A DNA stretch of 64,000 nt, from positions 1 to 64,000 of the forward strand of contig MKYF01000039.1 in the NCBI GenBank assembly GCA_001914195.1, written 5' to 3'. A program made the position numbers and the translations under genes. Of this stretch, positions 52,060-61,551 are shown one piece after another. Position 1 is the first letter of the stretch. Every line of letters starts with the position of its first letter. The DNA comes from Streptococcus mitis (GTDB lineage: Bacteria; Bacillota; Bacilli; Lactobacillales; Streptococcaceae). Under the pieces are notes generated by a model. It saw only the letters and a program-made list of their open reading frames with translations, made no database searches and was not told the origin of the DNA.

Positions 52060-52078
52060 TTGTTAATACACTTAACAA
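52060..52078. promoter_or_regulatory. Operator palindrome upstream of the hydrolase gene
   Basis: TTGTTAA-TACAC-TTAACAA, a perfect 7-bp dyad with a five-base centre, identical in its arms to the one upstream of the MarR gene. Confidence 0.75.
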
Positions 52079-52103
52079 CTAAATTTAAAATTTACCGCGA
52101 CTT

Positions 52104-52559
52104 TTACCACGGTAATTCTCCCCACACCTTTTCAATATCATCCATCAATTTCACAACTGTTTGAAGTTCCATCTCGCTATAGTTGTTTAAAACTGAAAAG
52201 ACCGATTTTTCAATATGTGCTTGTTGCTCCTTATGGATTTTAAAAATTTCGATGCCTTTTTCAGATAATCTCAAATATTTATTTTTCCCATTATTCGGAT
52301 CAAAATCAAAAACAACTAAATTTTTTTGAATCAATCTTCTAACACTTTGAGTTATTGCACTTCTCGAAACTTCTAATAATTCAGATAATTTTACTAGATT
52401 TAAGGGCTGATTTTTCCCAATCACAACAATCAAATGTACCTCATTCAAAGTAATGGATTTGTCAACACCACTTTTATGTTGATTTTTTTTTAACTGGTCA
52501 AACGCTAAAATAAATCTATTGAAACGATTATTAAATGCAATAAATTCTTTTTTATCCAT
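52104..52559 (-). CDS. MarR-family transcriptional regulator
   Basis: 151 residues with a winged helix (about 35-105; NLVKLSELLEVSRSAITQSV, then RLIQKNLVVFDFDPNNGKNK) flanked by dimerisation helices, as in MarR proteins. It lies 56 bases before the hydrolase gene on the same strand. A matching operator palindrome is found both in front of it and in front of the hydrolase gene, which suggests autoregulation and control of the hydrolase. Confidence 0.88.
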   Translation of the reverse strand: MDKKEFIAFNNRFNRFILAFDQLKKNQHKSGVDKSITLNEVHLIVVIGKNQPLNLVKLSELLEVSRSAITQSVRRLIQKNLVVFDFDPNNGKNKYLRLSEKGIEIFKIHKEQQAHIEKSVFSVLNNYSEMELQTVVKLMDDIEKVWGELPW

Positions 52560-52573
52560 AATCTCTCTTTCCT

Positions 52574-52592
52574 TTGTTAATCATGTTAACAA
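52574..52592. promoter_or_regulatory. Operator palindrome upstream of the MarR gene
   Basis: TTGTTAA-TCATG-TTAACAA, 15-33 bases before the MarR start codon. Arms are identical to the operator at 52060. Confidence 0.75.
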
Positions 52593-52612
52593 AACAGAAA
52601 CTTCCTGTCAAA

Positions 52613-52645
52613 TAAAAAATCCTCCAGATTCTACTCTGAAGGATT
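52613..52645 (-). terminator. leuS terminator
   Basis: Minus-strand AATCCTTCAGA/TCTGGAGGATT followed by six T. Confidence 0.8.
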
Positions 52646-52651
52646 CCTATC

Positions 52652-55153
52652 TTATTTCACAACGATATTAACCAATTTATTCGGTACTGCAATCACTTTC
52701 ACGATGTCCTTACCATCAATTTCTGCTTTGACTTTTTCATCCGCTAAAGCGATTTCTTGTAATTCTTCGCGTGATAAGTCTTTGGCTACCATGAGTTTGG
52801 CACGGACTTTTCCCTTGATTTGGACAACGATTTCGATTTCGTCTTCAACCAATTTACTTTCGTCCCATGTTGGCCAAGCTACATAAGAGATAGATTCACC
52901 TGTTGCTGCAACTGTTTGCCAAAGTTCTTCTGCCAAGTGAGGTGCAAATGGTGCAATCAACTGAACGAAGCCTTTGGCGTAGTCTACATAAAGTTTGTCT
53001 TCCTTGTTGGCAGCGTTGACAAAGACCATAAGTTGGGCAATAGCTGTGTTGAATTTCAATGATTCGATTTGCTCTGTGACAGCTTTGACTGTTTCGTTGT
53101 AAACCTTGTCAAGAGCGCCATTGTTTTCCGCAACAATTTCCTTGCTTGTAATCAAACGGTAAACACGGTCAAGGAACTTACGGCTTCCTTCCAGACCTTC
53201 TTCTGACCAAGCAATCGAAGCATCAAGTGGTCCCATAAACATTTCATAGACACGAAGGGTGTCGGCACCGTATTGTTCCACCACATCGTCTGGGTTAACT
53301 ACGTTCTTGAGGGACTTAGACATCTTGGCTGGCGCTTGCTCCAACTCTTCCCCTGTTTCCACATGGAAGAAAGAACCGTCACGTTTTTCAACCTTGTCGG
53401 TTGCCACAAGAGCCCCACGGTGGTCACGGTAGCTGGTTCCCAAAATCATTCCTTGGTTAAATAGTTTTTGGAATGGTTCCTTAGTTGGAACAACACCGAG
53501 GTCATAGAGGAATTTGTGCCAGAAACGAGCGTAAAGCAAATGAAGAACAGCATGCTCTGCACCACCAACGTAGATATCTACTGGCAACCATTGTTTGAGA
53601 AGGTCCTCATCAGCCAATTTCTCAGTATTGTGTGGATCAATATAGCGGAGGTAGTACCAGCTTGAACCTGCCCATTGTGGCATGGTGTTGGTTTCACGAC
53701 GACCTTTAACACCATCTTCACGAGTCACTTCAAGCCAGTCTGTCAAGTTAGCTAGTGGACTTTCCCCTGTACCTGAAGGGCGGATGTCCTTGGTTACAGG
53801 CAAGACAAGTGGCAATTCACTTTCAGGGACAGCTGTTGAAGTTCCATCTTCCCAATGAATGATTGGAATCGGCTCACCCCAATAACGTTGACGGCTAAAG
53901 AGCCAGTCGCGGAGACGGTAGGTAACCTTCTCTTGTCCACAGCCTTTTTCTTCCAACCAAGCCACAATCTTAGCAATTGCATCTTCTTTATTCAATCCAT
54001 CTAGGAAGTCTGAATTAACGTGAAGACCATCCTCTGTGTAGGCAGCTTCTGCTACATTTCCACCTTCAAGTACTTCTACGATTGGAAGGTCAAATTGTTT
54101 GGCAAATTCCCAGTCACGTTGGTCGTGGGCAGGAACAGCCATTACCGCACCTGTTCCATAACTAGCAAGAACGTAATCCGCAATCCAGATTGGAATTTCC
54201 TTGCCATTGACAGGGTTGATGGCATAAGCACCAGTCCAAACACCAGTTTTTTCTTTGGCAAGATCTGTACGAGCCAAGTCTGATTTGAGGCTAGCTTGGT
54301 ATTTATAGTCTGCTACTGCTTCTGCTTGCTCTGTGCTTGTGATGGCGTCAACCAAGTCATGCTCAGGAGCCAAAACGGTGAAAGTCGCACCGAAAAGAGT
54401 ATCAGGACGAGTAGTAAAGACAGTGAATTCCTTATCAGTTCCCTTAACCTTGAAGGTTACATTGGCACCAGTTGATTTCCCAATCCAGTTGCGTTGCATG
54501 TCCTTGATAGACTCTGGCCAATCAAGTGCATCTAAGTCATTAAGCAAGCGCTCTGCATAGGCCGTGATTTTGAGCATCCATTGGCGCATTGGTTTGCGGA
54601 CAACTGGATAACCTCCACGCTCAGATGTTCCATCTGGAAGAACTTCTTCGTTGGCGATGGCTGTTCCCAATTCCTCAACCCAGTTTACTGGTACTTCCGC
54701 TTCATAGGCCAAGCCTTTTTCGTAAAGCTTGGTGAAAATCCATTGAGTCCACTTGTAGTAGTTTGGATCTGTTGTATTGACTTCACGATCCCAGTCATAA
54801 GAAAATCCAAGCGCATTGATTTGGCGTTTGAAGTTAGCAATGTTCTCAGCTGTAAATTCTGCTGGGTCATTACCAGTATCCATAGCATACTGCTCTGCAG
54901 GCAAACCAAAGGCATCCCAACCCATTGGGTGAAGGACATTGTAGCCTTGCGCACGTTTGTAACGGCTGAGGATATCGGTTGCGGTATAACCTTCTGGGTG
55001 TCCTACGTGCAATCCAGCTCCAGACGGGTAAGGGAACATGTCAAGTGCATAAAACTTAGGTTTTGAGGCATCTGTTCCTGTCTTAAATGTATGATGTTCT
55101 GCCCAGTAGCCCTGCCACTTAGGCTCAATTTCTTTATGATTGTAAAAACTCAT
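52652..55153 (-). CDS. leuS: Leucyl-tRNA synthetase
   Basis: 833 residues; class I motifs GLHVGHPEGY (HIGH, about 47-56) and KMSKSLKN (about 615), with a CP1 editing domain between them (TTRPDTLFGATF). It charges tRNA-Leu. No T-box leader is visible upstream. A GGAGAG site precedes the ATG at 55153. Monocistronic. Confidence 0.98.
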   Translation of the reverse strand: MSFYNHKEIEPKWQGYWAEHHTFKTGTDASKPKFYALDMFPYPSGAGLHVGHPEGYTATDILSRYKRAQGYNVLHPMGWDAFGLPAEQYAMDTGNDPAEFTAENIANFKRQINALGFSYDWDREVNTTDPNYYKWTQWIFTKLYEKGLAYEAEVPVNWVEELGTAIANEEVLPDGTSERGGYPVVRKPMRQWMLKITAYAERLLNDLDALDWPESIKDMQRNWIGKSTGANVTFKVKGTDKEFTVFTTRPDTLFGATFTVLAPEHDLVDAITSTEQAEAVADYKYQASLKSDLARTDLAKEKTGVWTGAYAINPVNGKEIPIWIADYVLASYGTGAVMAVPAHDQRDWEFAKQFDLPIVEVLEGGNVAEAAYTEDGLHVNSDFLDGLNKEDAIAKIVAWLEEKGCGQEKVTYRLRDWLFSRQRYWGEPIPIIHWEDGTSTAVPESELPLVLPVTKDIRPSGTGESPLANLTDWLEVTREDGVKGRRETNTMPQWAGSSWYYLRYIDPHNTEKLADEDLLKQWLPVDIYVGGAEHAVLHLLYARFWHKFLYDLGVVPTKEPFQKLFNQGMILGTSYRDHRGALVATDKVEKRDGSFFHVETGEELEQAPAKMSKSLKNVVNPDDVVEQYGADTLRVYEMFMGPLDASIAWSEEGLEGSRKFLDRVYRLITSKEIVAENNGALDKVYNETVKAVTEQIESLKFNTAIAQLMVFVNAANKEDKLYVDYAKGFVQLIAPFAPHLAEELWQTVAATGESISYVAWPTWDESKLVEDEIEIVVQIKGKVRAKLMVAKDLSREELQEIALADEKVKAEIDGKDIVKVIAVPNKLVNIVVK

Positions 55154-55280
55154 GGTCTCTCTCCAATTTTGTGATGTTACTATTATACCATTTTTGAGGG
55201 AATTTGAAAGATGAGAAATGTTCTTTTAGACTTGGATGGCAAGAAAGACTGAATCGCAAATCCAGCTTATTTAGCAGTAT

Positions 55281-55307
55281 AAAAAATTAGCTCACACTTG
55301 GAGCTAA
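55281..55307 (-). terminator. Terminator of the phosphoglycerate mutase gene
   Basis: TTAGCTC/GAGCTAA hairpin on the minus strand followed by six T. Confidence 0.75.
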
Positions 55308-55310
55308 CTT

Positions 55311-56006
55311 CTATAGATTGTTTGTCTCTTCCATCTTCTCACGTCCTAGTTCTCGGTAACTACGGTCGCCGACAACCTCAACGCTAAACTGACCGTCCTC
55401 ATATTCAAGGATCGTCACGCTACCATTATCTAGACCATGCGGATGCATGCCATTAATCAGATACACAATGGTTCCAATGGTCATTCCGTGGCTCACGACT
55501 AGGGCATTGCCCCCACCTTGCGCTTCCATTTCTTTGGCAATCGCTTCAAAACCTTCCTTGATTCGGCCACTGAGTTTTTCCCATCCTTCAGCCCAACCAG
55601 CTGTATCGACCTCTACCAAACCCTCAGCCAGTTCAGCATAAGACAATTGATGAACATGGTCCACATTAAAGATACGAGGGATAATGCCCATGAAAAGATC
55701 GCCATCGTAGGCTCCGTCAAAGCTACCAAAACACCATTCTCTGATACGCTTGTCCATGCGATAAGGGATTTTTCCCTGCAAGCCAAGTTCATCAAGGATA
55801 ATTCCCATTGTCTGAATAGTGCGCCCAGAATCACTCGAATAAGCGCGCTCAAACTGCAAACCAGATTCTCGCAAACCGATTCCTAATTCTTGAATCCCTC
55901 GCTCACCTTCAGCTGTTAAGGGAGTATCGCTCCAACCTTGCGCGCGACCAATCGTGTTAAACATGGTCTTGCCATGACGTACCAAATACAATCGTACTTT
56001 TACCAT
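55311..56006 (-). CDS. Histidine phosphatase / phosphoglycerate mutase family protein
   Basis: 231 residues from the ATG at 56006 (MVKVRLYLVRHGKTMFNTIG; GGAGGACGG site upstream). The RHG catalytic motif with its phospho-His and the later VVSHGMTIGT histidine motif are present. The family covers phosphoglycerate mutases and phosphatases, and this member cannot be separated by motif alone. Its upstream region contains the fourth csRNA. Confidence 0.88.
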   Translation of the reverse strand: MVKVRLYLVRHGKTMFNTIGRAQGWSDTPLTAEGERGIQELGIGLRESGLQFERAYSSDSGRTIQTMGIILDELGLQGKIPYRMDKRIREWCFGSFDGAYDGDLFMGIIPRIFNVDHVHQLSYAELAEGLVEVDTAGWAEGWEKLSGRIKEGFEAIAKEMEAQGGGNALVVSHGMTIGTIVYLINGMHPHGLDNGSVTILEYEDGQFSVEVVGDRSYRELGREKMEETNNL

Positions 56007-56045
56007 TTTCCGTCCTCCGTTTGCTTCTATTATATCATGGATGAT

Positions 56046-56195
56046 AAAACAAAAGCCACCCATACAGGCGACTTTTGCAGGAGATTATTATGAAAAAGTT
56101 TAGGAGTTCATTAAATAAAGATATTAGATGAAAATCAAATTCAACCTAAATCATAGTTATCTGTTTCAAATAATATTAGGAGGTCTTTATTTAAT
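56046..56195 (-). ncRNA. Cia-dependent small RNA (csRNA), enlarged fourth copy
   Basis: About 150 nt: the usual 5' arm ATTAAATAAAGACCTCC and its 3' partner are separated by an extra segment of about 60 bases (about 56121-56175), then the anti-start segment CTCCTAAAC...CATAATAATCTCC and a csRNA-type terminator in which G-U pairs replace two Watson-Crick pairs. Position between UPF0210 and phosphoglycerate mutase agrees with one of the known pneumococcal csRNAs. Confidence 0.85.
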
Positions 56196-56201
56196 GATTA
56201 T

Positions 56202-56234
56202 AGTATACACACCTAACCTTAAATAGAACTTAAA
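56202..56234 (-). promoter_or_regulatory. CiaR box and -10 of the fourth csRNA
   Basis: TTTAAG-N5-TTTAAG (56218-56234), ten-base spacer, TATACT (56202-56207). The closest to consensus of the four. Confidence 0.88.
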
Positions 56235-56249
56235 ATTTCTCCTTTTTTC

Positions 56250-57587
56250 TTAATTTTTAAAACTATGAATTGGTGCTGGGATTTGTCCTCCACGAGAGAT
56301 GAAATCAACAGACGAAGCCCCATTGACTTTCATAACAGGTGCAGTACCTAATAGGCCTCCAAACTCAATCATATCGCCTTCTTTTCCTTTTGGAATGATA
56401 CGAACAGCCGTTGTCTTCATGTTAATAACACCAATTGCAGCTTCATCCGCAATCATAGCAGCAATGGTTTCAGCAGGAGTATCTTCTGGGATGGCAATCA
56501 TATCCAAACCAACAGAACAGATAGCCGTCATGGCTTCTAGTTTTTCTAAATTAAGAGAGCCATTTTGCACTGCAGCAATCATTCCCTCGTCCTCAGAAAC
56601 GGGGATAAAGGCACCTGATAAACCACCAACTTGGTTGCAAGCCATAACTCCGCCCTTCTTAACTTGGTCATTCAAGAGAGCTAAAGCAGCCGTCGTTCCG
56701 TGTGTTCCAACTGTTTCTAGTCCCATTTCTTCTAGGACACGTGCTACAGAATCTCCAACCGCAGGAGTTGGCGCCAAACTCAAGTCCACAATACCAAACT
56801 CCACACCTAGTCTTTCACTAGCCATCTGACCAACCAATTGACCGATACGAGTGATTTTAAAGGCAGTTTTCTTAACTGTTTCTGCTACTACATCAAAGCT
56901 CTGTCCACGAACTTTTTCCAAGGCACGTTTCACCACACCAGGACCGGAAACTCCGACATTGATGATAACATCTGCCTCCCCAACACCATGGAAGGCACCC
57001 GCCATAAATGGATTGTCCTCAACAGCATTAGCGAATACAACCAACTTGGCCGCTCCCATATCTGATAGATTAGCCGTTTCCTTGATAATACGTCCCATAT
57101 CTGCGACAGCCGTCATATTGATACCAGACTTGGTTGAGCCGATATTGACTGACGAGCAGACCTTATCCGTTTCAGCCAAAGCGCGAGGAATGGAATTGAT
57201 GAGAATCTCATCTCCCTTTTGATACCCTTTTTGTACCAAGGCAGAGAAACCACCAATAAAGTCCACTCCAATCTCTTTCGCAGCCTTATCAAGCGCTTTT
57301 GCCAGAACTACATAGTCTGTCGCATCTGTAGCTGCTCCAATCAGAGAAATAGGAGTCACCGATACACGCTTATTAACGATTGGAATTCCCAACTCAGCTG
57401 CAATTTCGTCACCAACAGCCACTAAGTTAGCTGCCTTGCTCGTAATCTTTTGATAAATTTTCTCCGCAGCACGATTGATATCTGGATCAATACAGTCCAA
57501 AAGGGAAATCCCCATGGTAATGGTTCTGATATCGAAGTTTTGCTCCTCAATCATGGCAATGGTTTCAGTAACTTGTCTTATATCCAT
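56250..57587 (-). CDS. UPF0210 / DUF711 family protein
   Basis: 445 residues from the ATG at 57587, which has AGGAGG before it. The family (ITMGISLLDCIDPD, NIGSTKSGINMTAVADMGRI, GVSGPGVVKRALE) is related to the glycyl-radical fold but has no established function. Always paired with a small ACT protein, here nine bases upstream. The csRNA promoter begins 16 bases downstream of its stop. Confidence 0.88.
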   Translation of the reverse strand: MDIRQVTETIAMIEEQNFDIRTITMGISLLDCIDPDINRAAEKIYQKITSKAANLVAVGDEIAAELGIPIVNKRVSVTPISLIGAATDATDYVVLAKALDKAAKEIGVDFIGGFSALVQKGYQKGDEILINSIPRALAETDKVCSSVNIGSTKSGINMTAVADMGRIIKETANLSDMGAAKLVVFANAVEDNPFMAGAFHGVGEADVIINVGVSGPGVVKRALEKVRGQSFDVVAETVKKTAFKITRIGQLVGQMASERLGVEFGIVDLSLAPTPAVGDSVARVLEEMGLETVGTHGTTAALALLNDQVKKGGVMACNQVGGLSGAFIPVSEDEGMIAAVQNGSLNLEKLEAMTAICSVGLDMIAIPEDTPAETIAAMIADEAAIGVINMKTTAVRIIPKGKEGDMIEFGGLLGTAPVMKVNGASSVDFISRGGQIPAPIHSFKN

Positions 57588-57596
57588 GTGCACCTC

Positions 57597-57863
57597 CTAG
57601 ATATTATACATAGCTTCAAAAATCGCTGCACTCTGAATATTGATTTTCACATTCAAAGTTTGTCCAAAAGCTTCAAATTCATTACGAAGATAGGTAAAAT
57701 CTTGCTTTTCATCACTAGAGACGACAGCCATCATCGTGAAATATTCATCCAAGACAGTTTGAGAGATATCGTCTATGTTCAACCCCAATTCTGCAATTTT
57801 ACCAGAAACACCTGCAACAATTCCAGATTTATCTTTACCAACAACAGTTATAATCGCTTTCAT
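57597..57863 (-). CDS. UPF0237 ACT-domain protein
   Basis: 88 residues (MKAIITVVGKDKSGIVAGVS), one complete ACT domain of the GcvR type, with the start at the ATG at 57863 after TTGGAG. ACT domains bind amino acids. Its conserved partner is the UPF0210 gene nine bases away. A ligand is not known. Confidence 0.9.
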   Translation of the reverse strand: MKAIITVVGKDKSGIVAGVSGKIAELGLNIDDISQTVLDEYFTMMAVVSSDEKQDFTYLRNEFEAFGQTLNVKINIQSAAIFEAMYNI

Positions 57864-57950
57864 AAGCAAACTCCAATTCTTCTTTTAATAGGAAACCTGA
57901 ACATTAAACAGGATTCTTTTCAAATAGTATAGCATAATTCTAACTAAAAT

Positions 57951-58011
57951 ACTCAAAAACGCCTGCTTACGAAGTTGTTCTTAAGCAAAAAACAATTTCG
58001 TAAACAAGCGT
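57951..58011 (-). terminator. Terminator of the ribosomal protein operon
   Basis: A 21-bp stem with a few mismatches, ACGCTTGTTTACGAAATTGTT against AACAACTTCGTAAGCAGGCGT, followed by TTTTTGAG on the minus strand. Confidence 0.8.
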
Positions 58012-58026
58012 CTACTATCCCAACTT

Positions 58027-58112
58027 ATGATGAGTGTTCCCGCTAGGACCGAAATCCTAGCGGTAGACCAGAGCTAGACTAAGAGCACAAGACTCCATCA
58101 TCATAACACTCA
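58027..58112 (-). ncRNA. L17 downstream element (L17DE)
   Basis: A structured RNA between rplQ and the operon terminator. TGAGTGTT/AACACTCA (58031-58038 with 58105-58112) closes a multi-branched region with the perfect hairpin CCGCTAGGA-TTTCGG-TCCTAGCGG (58040-58063). The position directly after rplQ in a Lactobacillales genome matches the L17DE motif known from comparative genomics; its function is unknown. Confidence 0.75.
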
Positions 58113-58127
58113 ACAAAATTGATGATT

Positions 58128-58514
58128 TTATACTAATTCGATGATCGCCATTGGCGCTGCATCACCACGACGTGGTTCAGTTTTAAGGATACGAGTGTAT
58201 CCACCGTTACGTTCAGCATAACGAGGTGCGATTTCTGAGAACAATTTTTGAAGTGCTGTAGTAGAAGTGTACTTGTCAGTTGCTTCATCATAGTTTTCAG
58301 ATGCGATTTCATTACGTACGAAAGCAGCTGCTTGACGACGTGCATGCAAATCACCACGTTTACCTAGAGTAATCATTTTTTCAACAGTTTTACGGATTTC
58401 TTTAGCACGAGCTTCAGTTGTCACGATTGATTCGTTGATCAAAAGGTCAGTTGTCAAATCGCGAAGCATTGCTTTACGTTGTGAGCTAGTGCGTCCTAGT
58501 TTACGGTAAGCCAT
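58128..58514 (-). CDS. rplQ: 50S ribosomal protein L17
   Basis: 128 residues starting MAYRKLGRTSSQRKAMLRDL, with the C-terminal YTRILKTEPRRGDAAPMAII. Last gene of the spc/alpha operon, 11 bases after rpoA, with GGAGG before the ATG. Followed by the L17DE structure. Confidence 0.99.
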   Translation of the reverse strand: MAYRKLGRTSSQRKAMLRDLTTDLLINESIVTTEARAKEIRKTVEKMITLGKRGDLHARRQAAAFVRNEIASENYDEATDKYTSTTALQKLFSEIAPRYAERNGGYTRILKTEPRRGDAAPMAIIELV

Positions 58515-58525
58515 GTATTCCTCCT

Positions 58526-59461
58526 TTATTTATCTTTTAATCCAAGACCCAAATCAATGAGTTTGAGTTTCACTTCTTCCAAACTCTTGCGTCCAAGATT
58601 TCGTACTTTCATCATCTCTGCTTCAGATTTTTCTGTCAAATCATGCACAGTATTGATACCGGCACGTTTCAAACAGTTGTATGAACGCACAGACAAGTCC
58701 AGTTCCTCAATCGTACGATCCAAAATACGGTCGTCAGATTCAGTATCAGCTTCTTTCATCACTTCAGTTGACTTAGCAATCTCAGTAAGATTTGTAAACA
58801 AATCAAGATGTTCTGTCAAAATACGTGCTGAAAGCCCTAAAGCATCTTCTGGAATAATTGTTCCATTTGTCAAGATTTCAAGGGTTAATTTGTCAAATCC
58901 ATCATTGCTACCTACACGAGCAGGTTCCACTTGATAGTTGACTTTTGTAACTGGTGTATAAATAGAATCTACAGCAAGTGTTCCAACTGGTGCATTATCC
59001 TTTTTATTTTCATCAGCAGGTACATATCCACGACCACTGTTAACAGTCATAGTCGCTTTTAGAGAAGAACCTTCACCGATTGTAAAGAGATAATGATCTG
59101 GATTTACAATTTCAATATCGCTATCTGTCAAAATGTCACCAGCTGTTACTTCAGCAGGACCTTCAACATCTAGTTCGATGATTTTTTCGTCTTCAACGTA
59201 CGATTTCACTGCAATTCCTTTAATGTTCAGAATGATTTGCATCACGTCTTCACGAACACCTGGAACTGTGTCAAACTCATGTAACACACCATCAATATTG
59301 ATAGATGTCACAGCTGCTCCTGGTAGAGAAGCTAGAAGTACACGACGAAGAGAGTTACCAAGAGTTGTACCGTAGCCACGTTCAAGTGGTTCGATTACAA
59401 ACTTGCCATAATCTTTATTTTCATCAATTTTTGTTATATTTGGTTTTTCAAACTCGATCAT
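58526..59461 (-). CDS. rpoA: RNA polymerase alpha subunit
   Basis: 311 residues: the N-terminal dimerisation domain ([20 protein letters not shown]) and the C-terminal DNA-binding domain with helix-hairpin-helix ([32 protein letters not shown]). It is the assembly and promoter UP-element subunit. Cotranscribed with the ribosomal protein genes. Confidence 0.99.
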
Positions 59462-59503
59462 TTAGTTACTCCCTCTTAAACGAAAAGCAGTGTAATGCGA
59501 TGA

Positions 59504-59887
59504 TTATACACGGCGACGTTTTGGAGGACGAGCACCATTGTGTGGCACTGGAGTCACATCACGAATTGCTGTTACTTCAAGACCAGCGGCAGCAAGCGCA
59601 CGAATAGCTGACTCACGACCAGAACCTGGACCTTTTACAGTAACTTCAACTGATTTAAGACCGTGTTCTTGTGCAGATTTAGCAGCAGCTTCAGAAGCCA
59701 TTTGAGCAGCGAATGGTGTAGATTTACGAGAACCTTTGAAACCAAGAGCACCAGCTGATGACCAAGCAATTGCATTACCATGCACATCAGTAATCATAAC
59801 AATAGTGTTATTAAATGTAGCGTGAATATGAGCAATACCAGATTCGATATTCTTTTTCACACGACGTTTACGTGTTGGTTTAGCCAA
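59504..59887 (-). CDS. rpsK: 30S ribosomal protein S11
   Basis: 127 residues starting [20 protein letters not shown] and ending [11 protein letters not shown]. Platform protein of the small subunit. It lies 17 bases after rpsM, with GGAGG before the ATG. Confidence 0.99.
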
Positions 59888-59904
59888 GACTTTTACCTCC
59901 TATA

Positions 59905-60270
59905 TTATTTTTTCTTACCAGCAATCGCAACAGCTTTACCTTTACGAGTGCGAGCGTTGTTTTTAGTGTTTTGTCCACGGACAGGAAGTCCACGACGGTG
60001 ACGGATACCACGGTATGAACCGATTTCCATCAAACGTTTGATGTTCAAGTTTACTTCACGACGAAGGTCACCTTCAACTTTGATTGCATCCACTTCACGA
60101 CGGATAGCATCTTCTTGATCTGATGTAAGATCACGTACACGAACATCTTCTGAGATTCCAGCAGCAGCCAAAATTTTCTTAGATGTTGCAAGTCCGATAC
60201 CATAAACATAAGTCAATGAGATTACTACGCGTTTGTCATTTGGAATGTCAACTCCAGCAATACGAGCCAT
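59905..60270 (-). CDS. rpsM: 30S ribosomal protein S13
   Basis: 121 residues starting [20 protein letters not shown], with the basic tail [19 protein letters not shown]. Head protein of the small subunit contacting P-site tRNA. It lies 17 bases after rpmJ. Confidence 0.99.
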
Positions 60271-60287
60271 GTTTTCTCCTTTCTATC

Positions 60288-60404
60288 TTATCCTTGACGT
60301 TGTTTGTGTTTTGGATTTGCTGGGCAAATTACCATAACACGACCATTACGACGAATAACTTTACAGTATTCGCAAATTGGTTTGACCGATGGTCTTACTT
60401 TCAT
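60288..60404 (-). CDS. rpmJ: 50S ribosomal protein L36
   Basis: 38 residues, [20 protein letters not shown] to KHKQRQG. It has the complete zinc-binding set (CEYC, CPANPKH), i.e. the Zn-containing paralogue. A GGAGGG site precedes the ATG. It lies between infA and rpsM, as is standard. Confidence 0.97.
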
Positions 60405-60428
60405 TTCTTATCCCTCCAAGTTTTTCGA

Positions 60429-60647
60429 TTATTTAAAGCGGTAAGTGATACGTCCACGTGTCAAGTCATATGGACTCATTTCGACAGTAACACGATCTCC
60501 CGCTAAAATACGAATATAGTTTTTACGAATTTTACCAGAAACTGTTGCTAAAATCTGATGTCCATTTTCAAGTTCAACCGTAAACATTGCATTCGGCATT
60601 GTATCAACTACTTTGCCTTCAACTTCAATCACATCGTCTTTTGCCAC
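60429..60647 (-). CDS. infA: Translation initiation factor IF-1
   Basis: 72 residues (MAKDDVIEVEGKVVDTMPNA) forming one OB fold and ending RGRITYRFK. The start is a GTG at 60647 with GGAGG nine bases upstream; the longer in-frame ATG at 60701 lacks a binding site. It lies between adk and rpmJ. Confidence 0.97.
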   Translation of the reverse strand: MAKDDVIEVEGKVVDTMPNAMFTVELENGHQILATVSGKIRKNYIRILAGDRVTVEMSPYDLTRGRITYRFK

Positions 60648-60763
60648 GCAAAAGCACCTCCATAAATTTCGATTCGATGCCTCTAGACACAGAGACAACA
60701 ATTATAAGTCAGACTATCTCAGTATAACATTTGTAGCGGATTTTTGCAAGTGTGAAAAACGCT

Positions 60764-61402
60764 TTATTTCAAATTTGTCAATACTTTTTCGATATCTGAG
60801 AAGACATCATTGATATCTTGATTACCTTCGATGTCATGAACCAAACCTTTGGCACGGTAGTGAGCAATGATTGGTTCTCCTTGAGCAATATTCACATCCA
60901 AACGACGTTTCACTGTCTCAGGCTTATCATCTTCACGTTGGTAGTAATCTTCTTCTTTATAGTCAACTGGTGGGTTAAAGACCTTGTGGAAAGTTTCTCC
61001 AGTTACGCGGTGGATGATACGACCACTCAAACGTTCCAAGAGGCTGTCAGGATTTACTTCAATGTTGATAACACCTTCTAGTTCAATTCCAAGTTCAGCC
61101 AATGTTTTGTCCAAGGCATGAGCTTGTTCGATTGTACGTGGATAACCATCCAACAAGAATCCTGTTTCTTTAATATCATCTTGTGAAAGACGTTCTTTTA
61201 CGATTCCATTTGTAACTTCGTCAGGAACCAATTCACCCTTGTCAATGTATGACTTAGCAAGAACACCCATTTCAGTTTGATTTGCCATAGCAGCTCGGAA
61301 CATATCACCTGTTGAGATATGTGCAACATGGAATTGTTCTACGATTTTTGCTGCTTGAGTTCCCTTACCTGCACCAGGTAAGCCCATAATCAAAAGATTC
61401 AT
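60764..61402 (-). CDS. adk: Adenylate kinase
   Basis: 212 residues; P-loop [10 protein letters not shown] (7-16), the [13 protein letters not shown]-binding segment and the LID domain [20 protein letters not shown]. The LID lacks the four-cysteine zinc site of many Gram-positive kinases. It balances AMP, ADP and ATP. It lies between secY and infA. Confidence 0.98.
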
Positions 61403-61551
61403 GATTTGATCTCCTTATTTTATTTTTAAATAGAAGCAAAAATTCTTTTCACCCCTATTTAAAAACAAAATAGAAGAGGGGAGACCAAACTCTCACAAAT
61501 GTTAGAGTTAAACCTCCACTCCCTCAGCATTTACTGATTCTGTAAATACTT

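Noticed and set aside
55154..55280. T-box leader upstream of leuS
   Set aside because: No T-box sequence (TGGNACCGCG type) or specifier stem; the same holds for proS.
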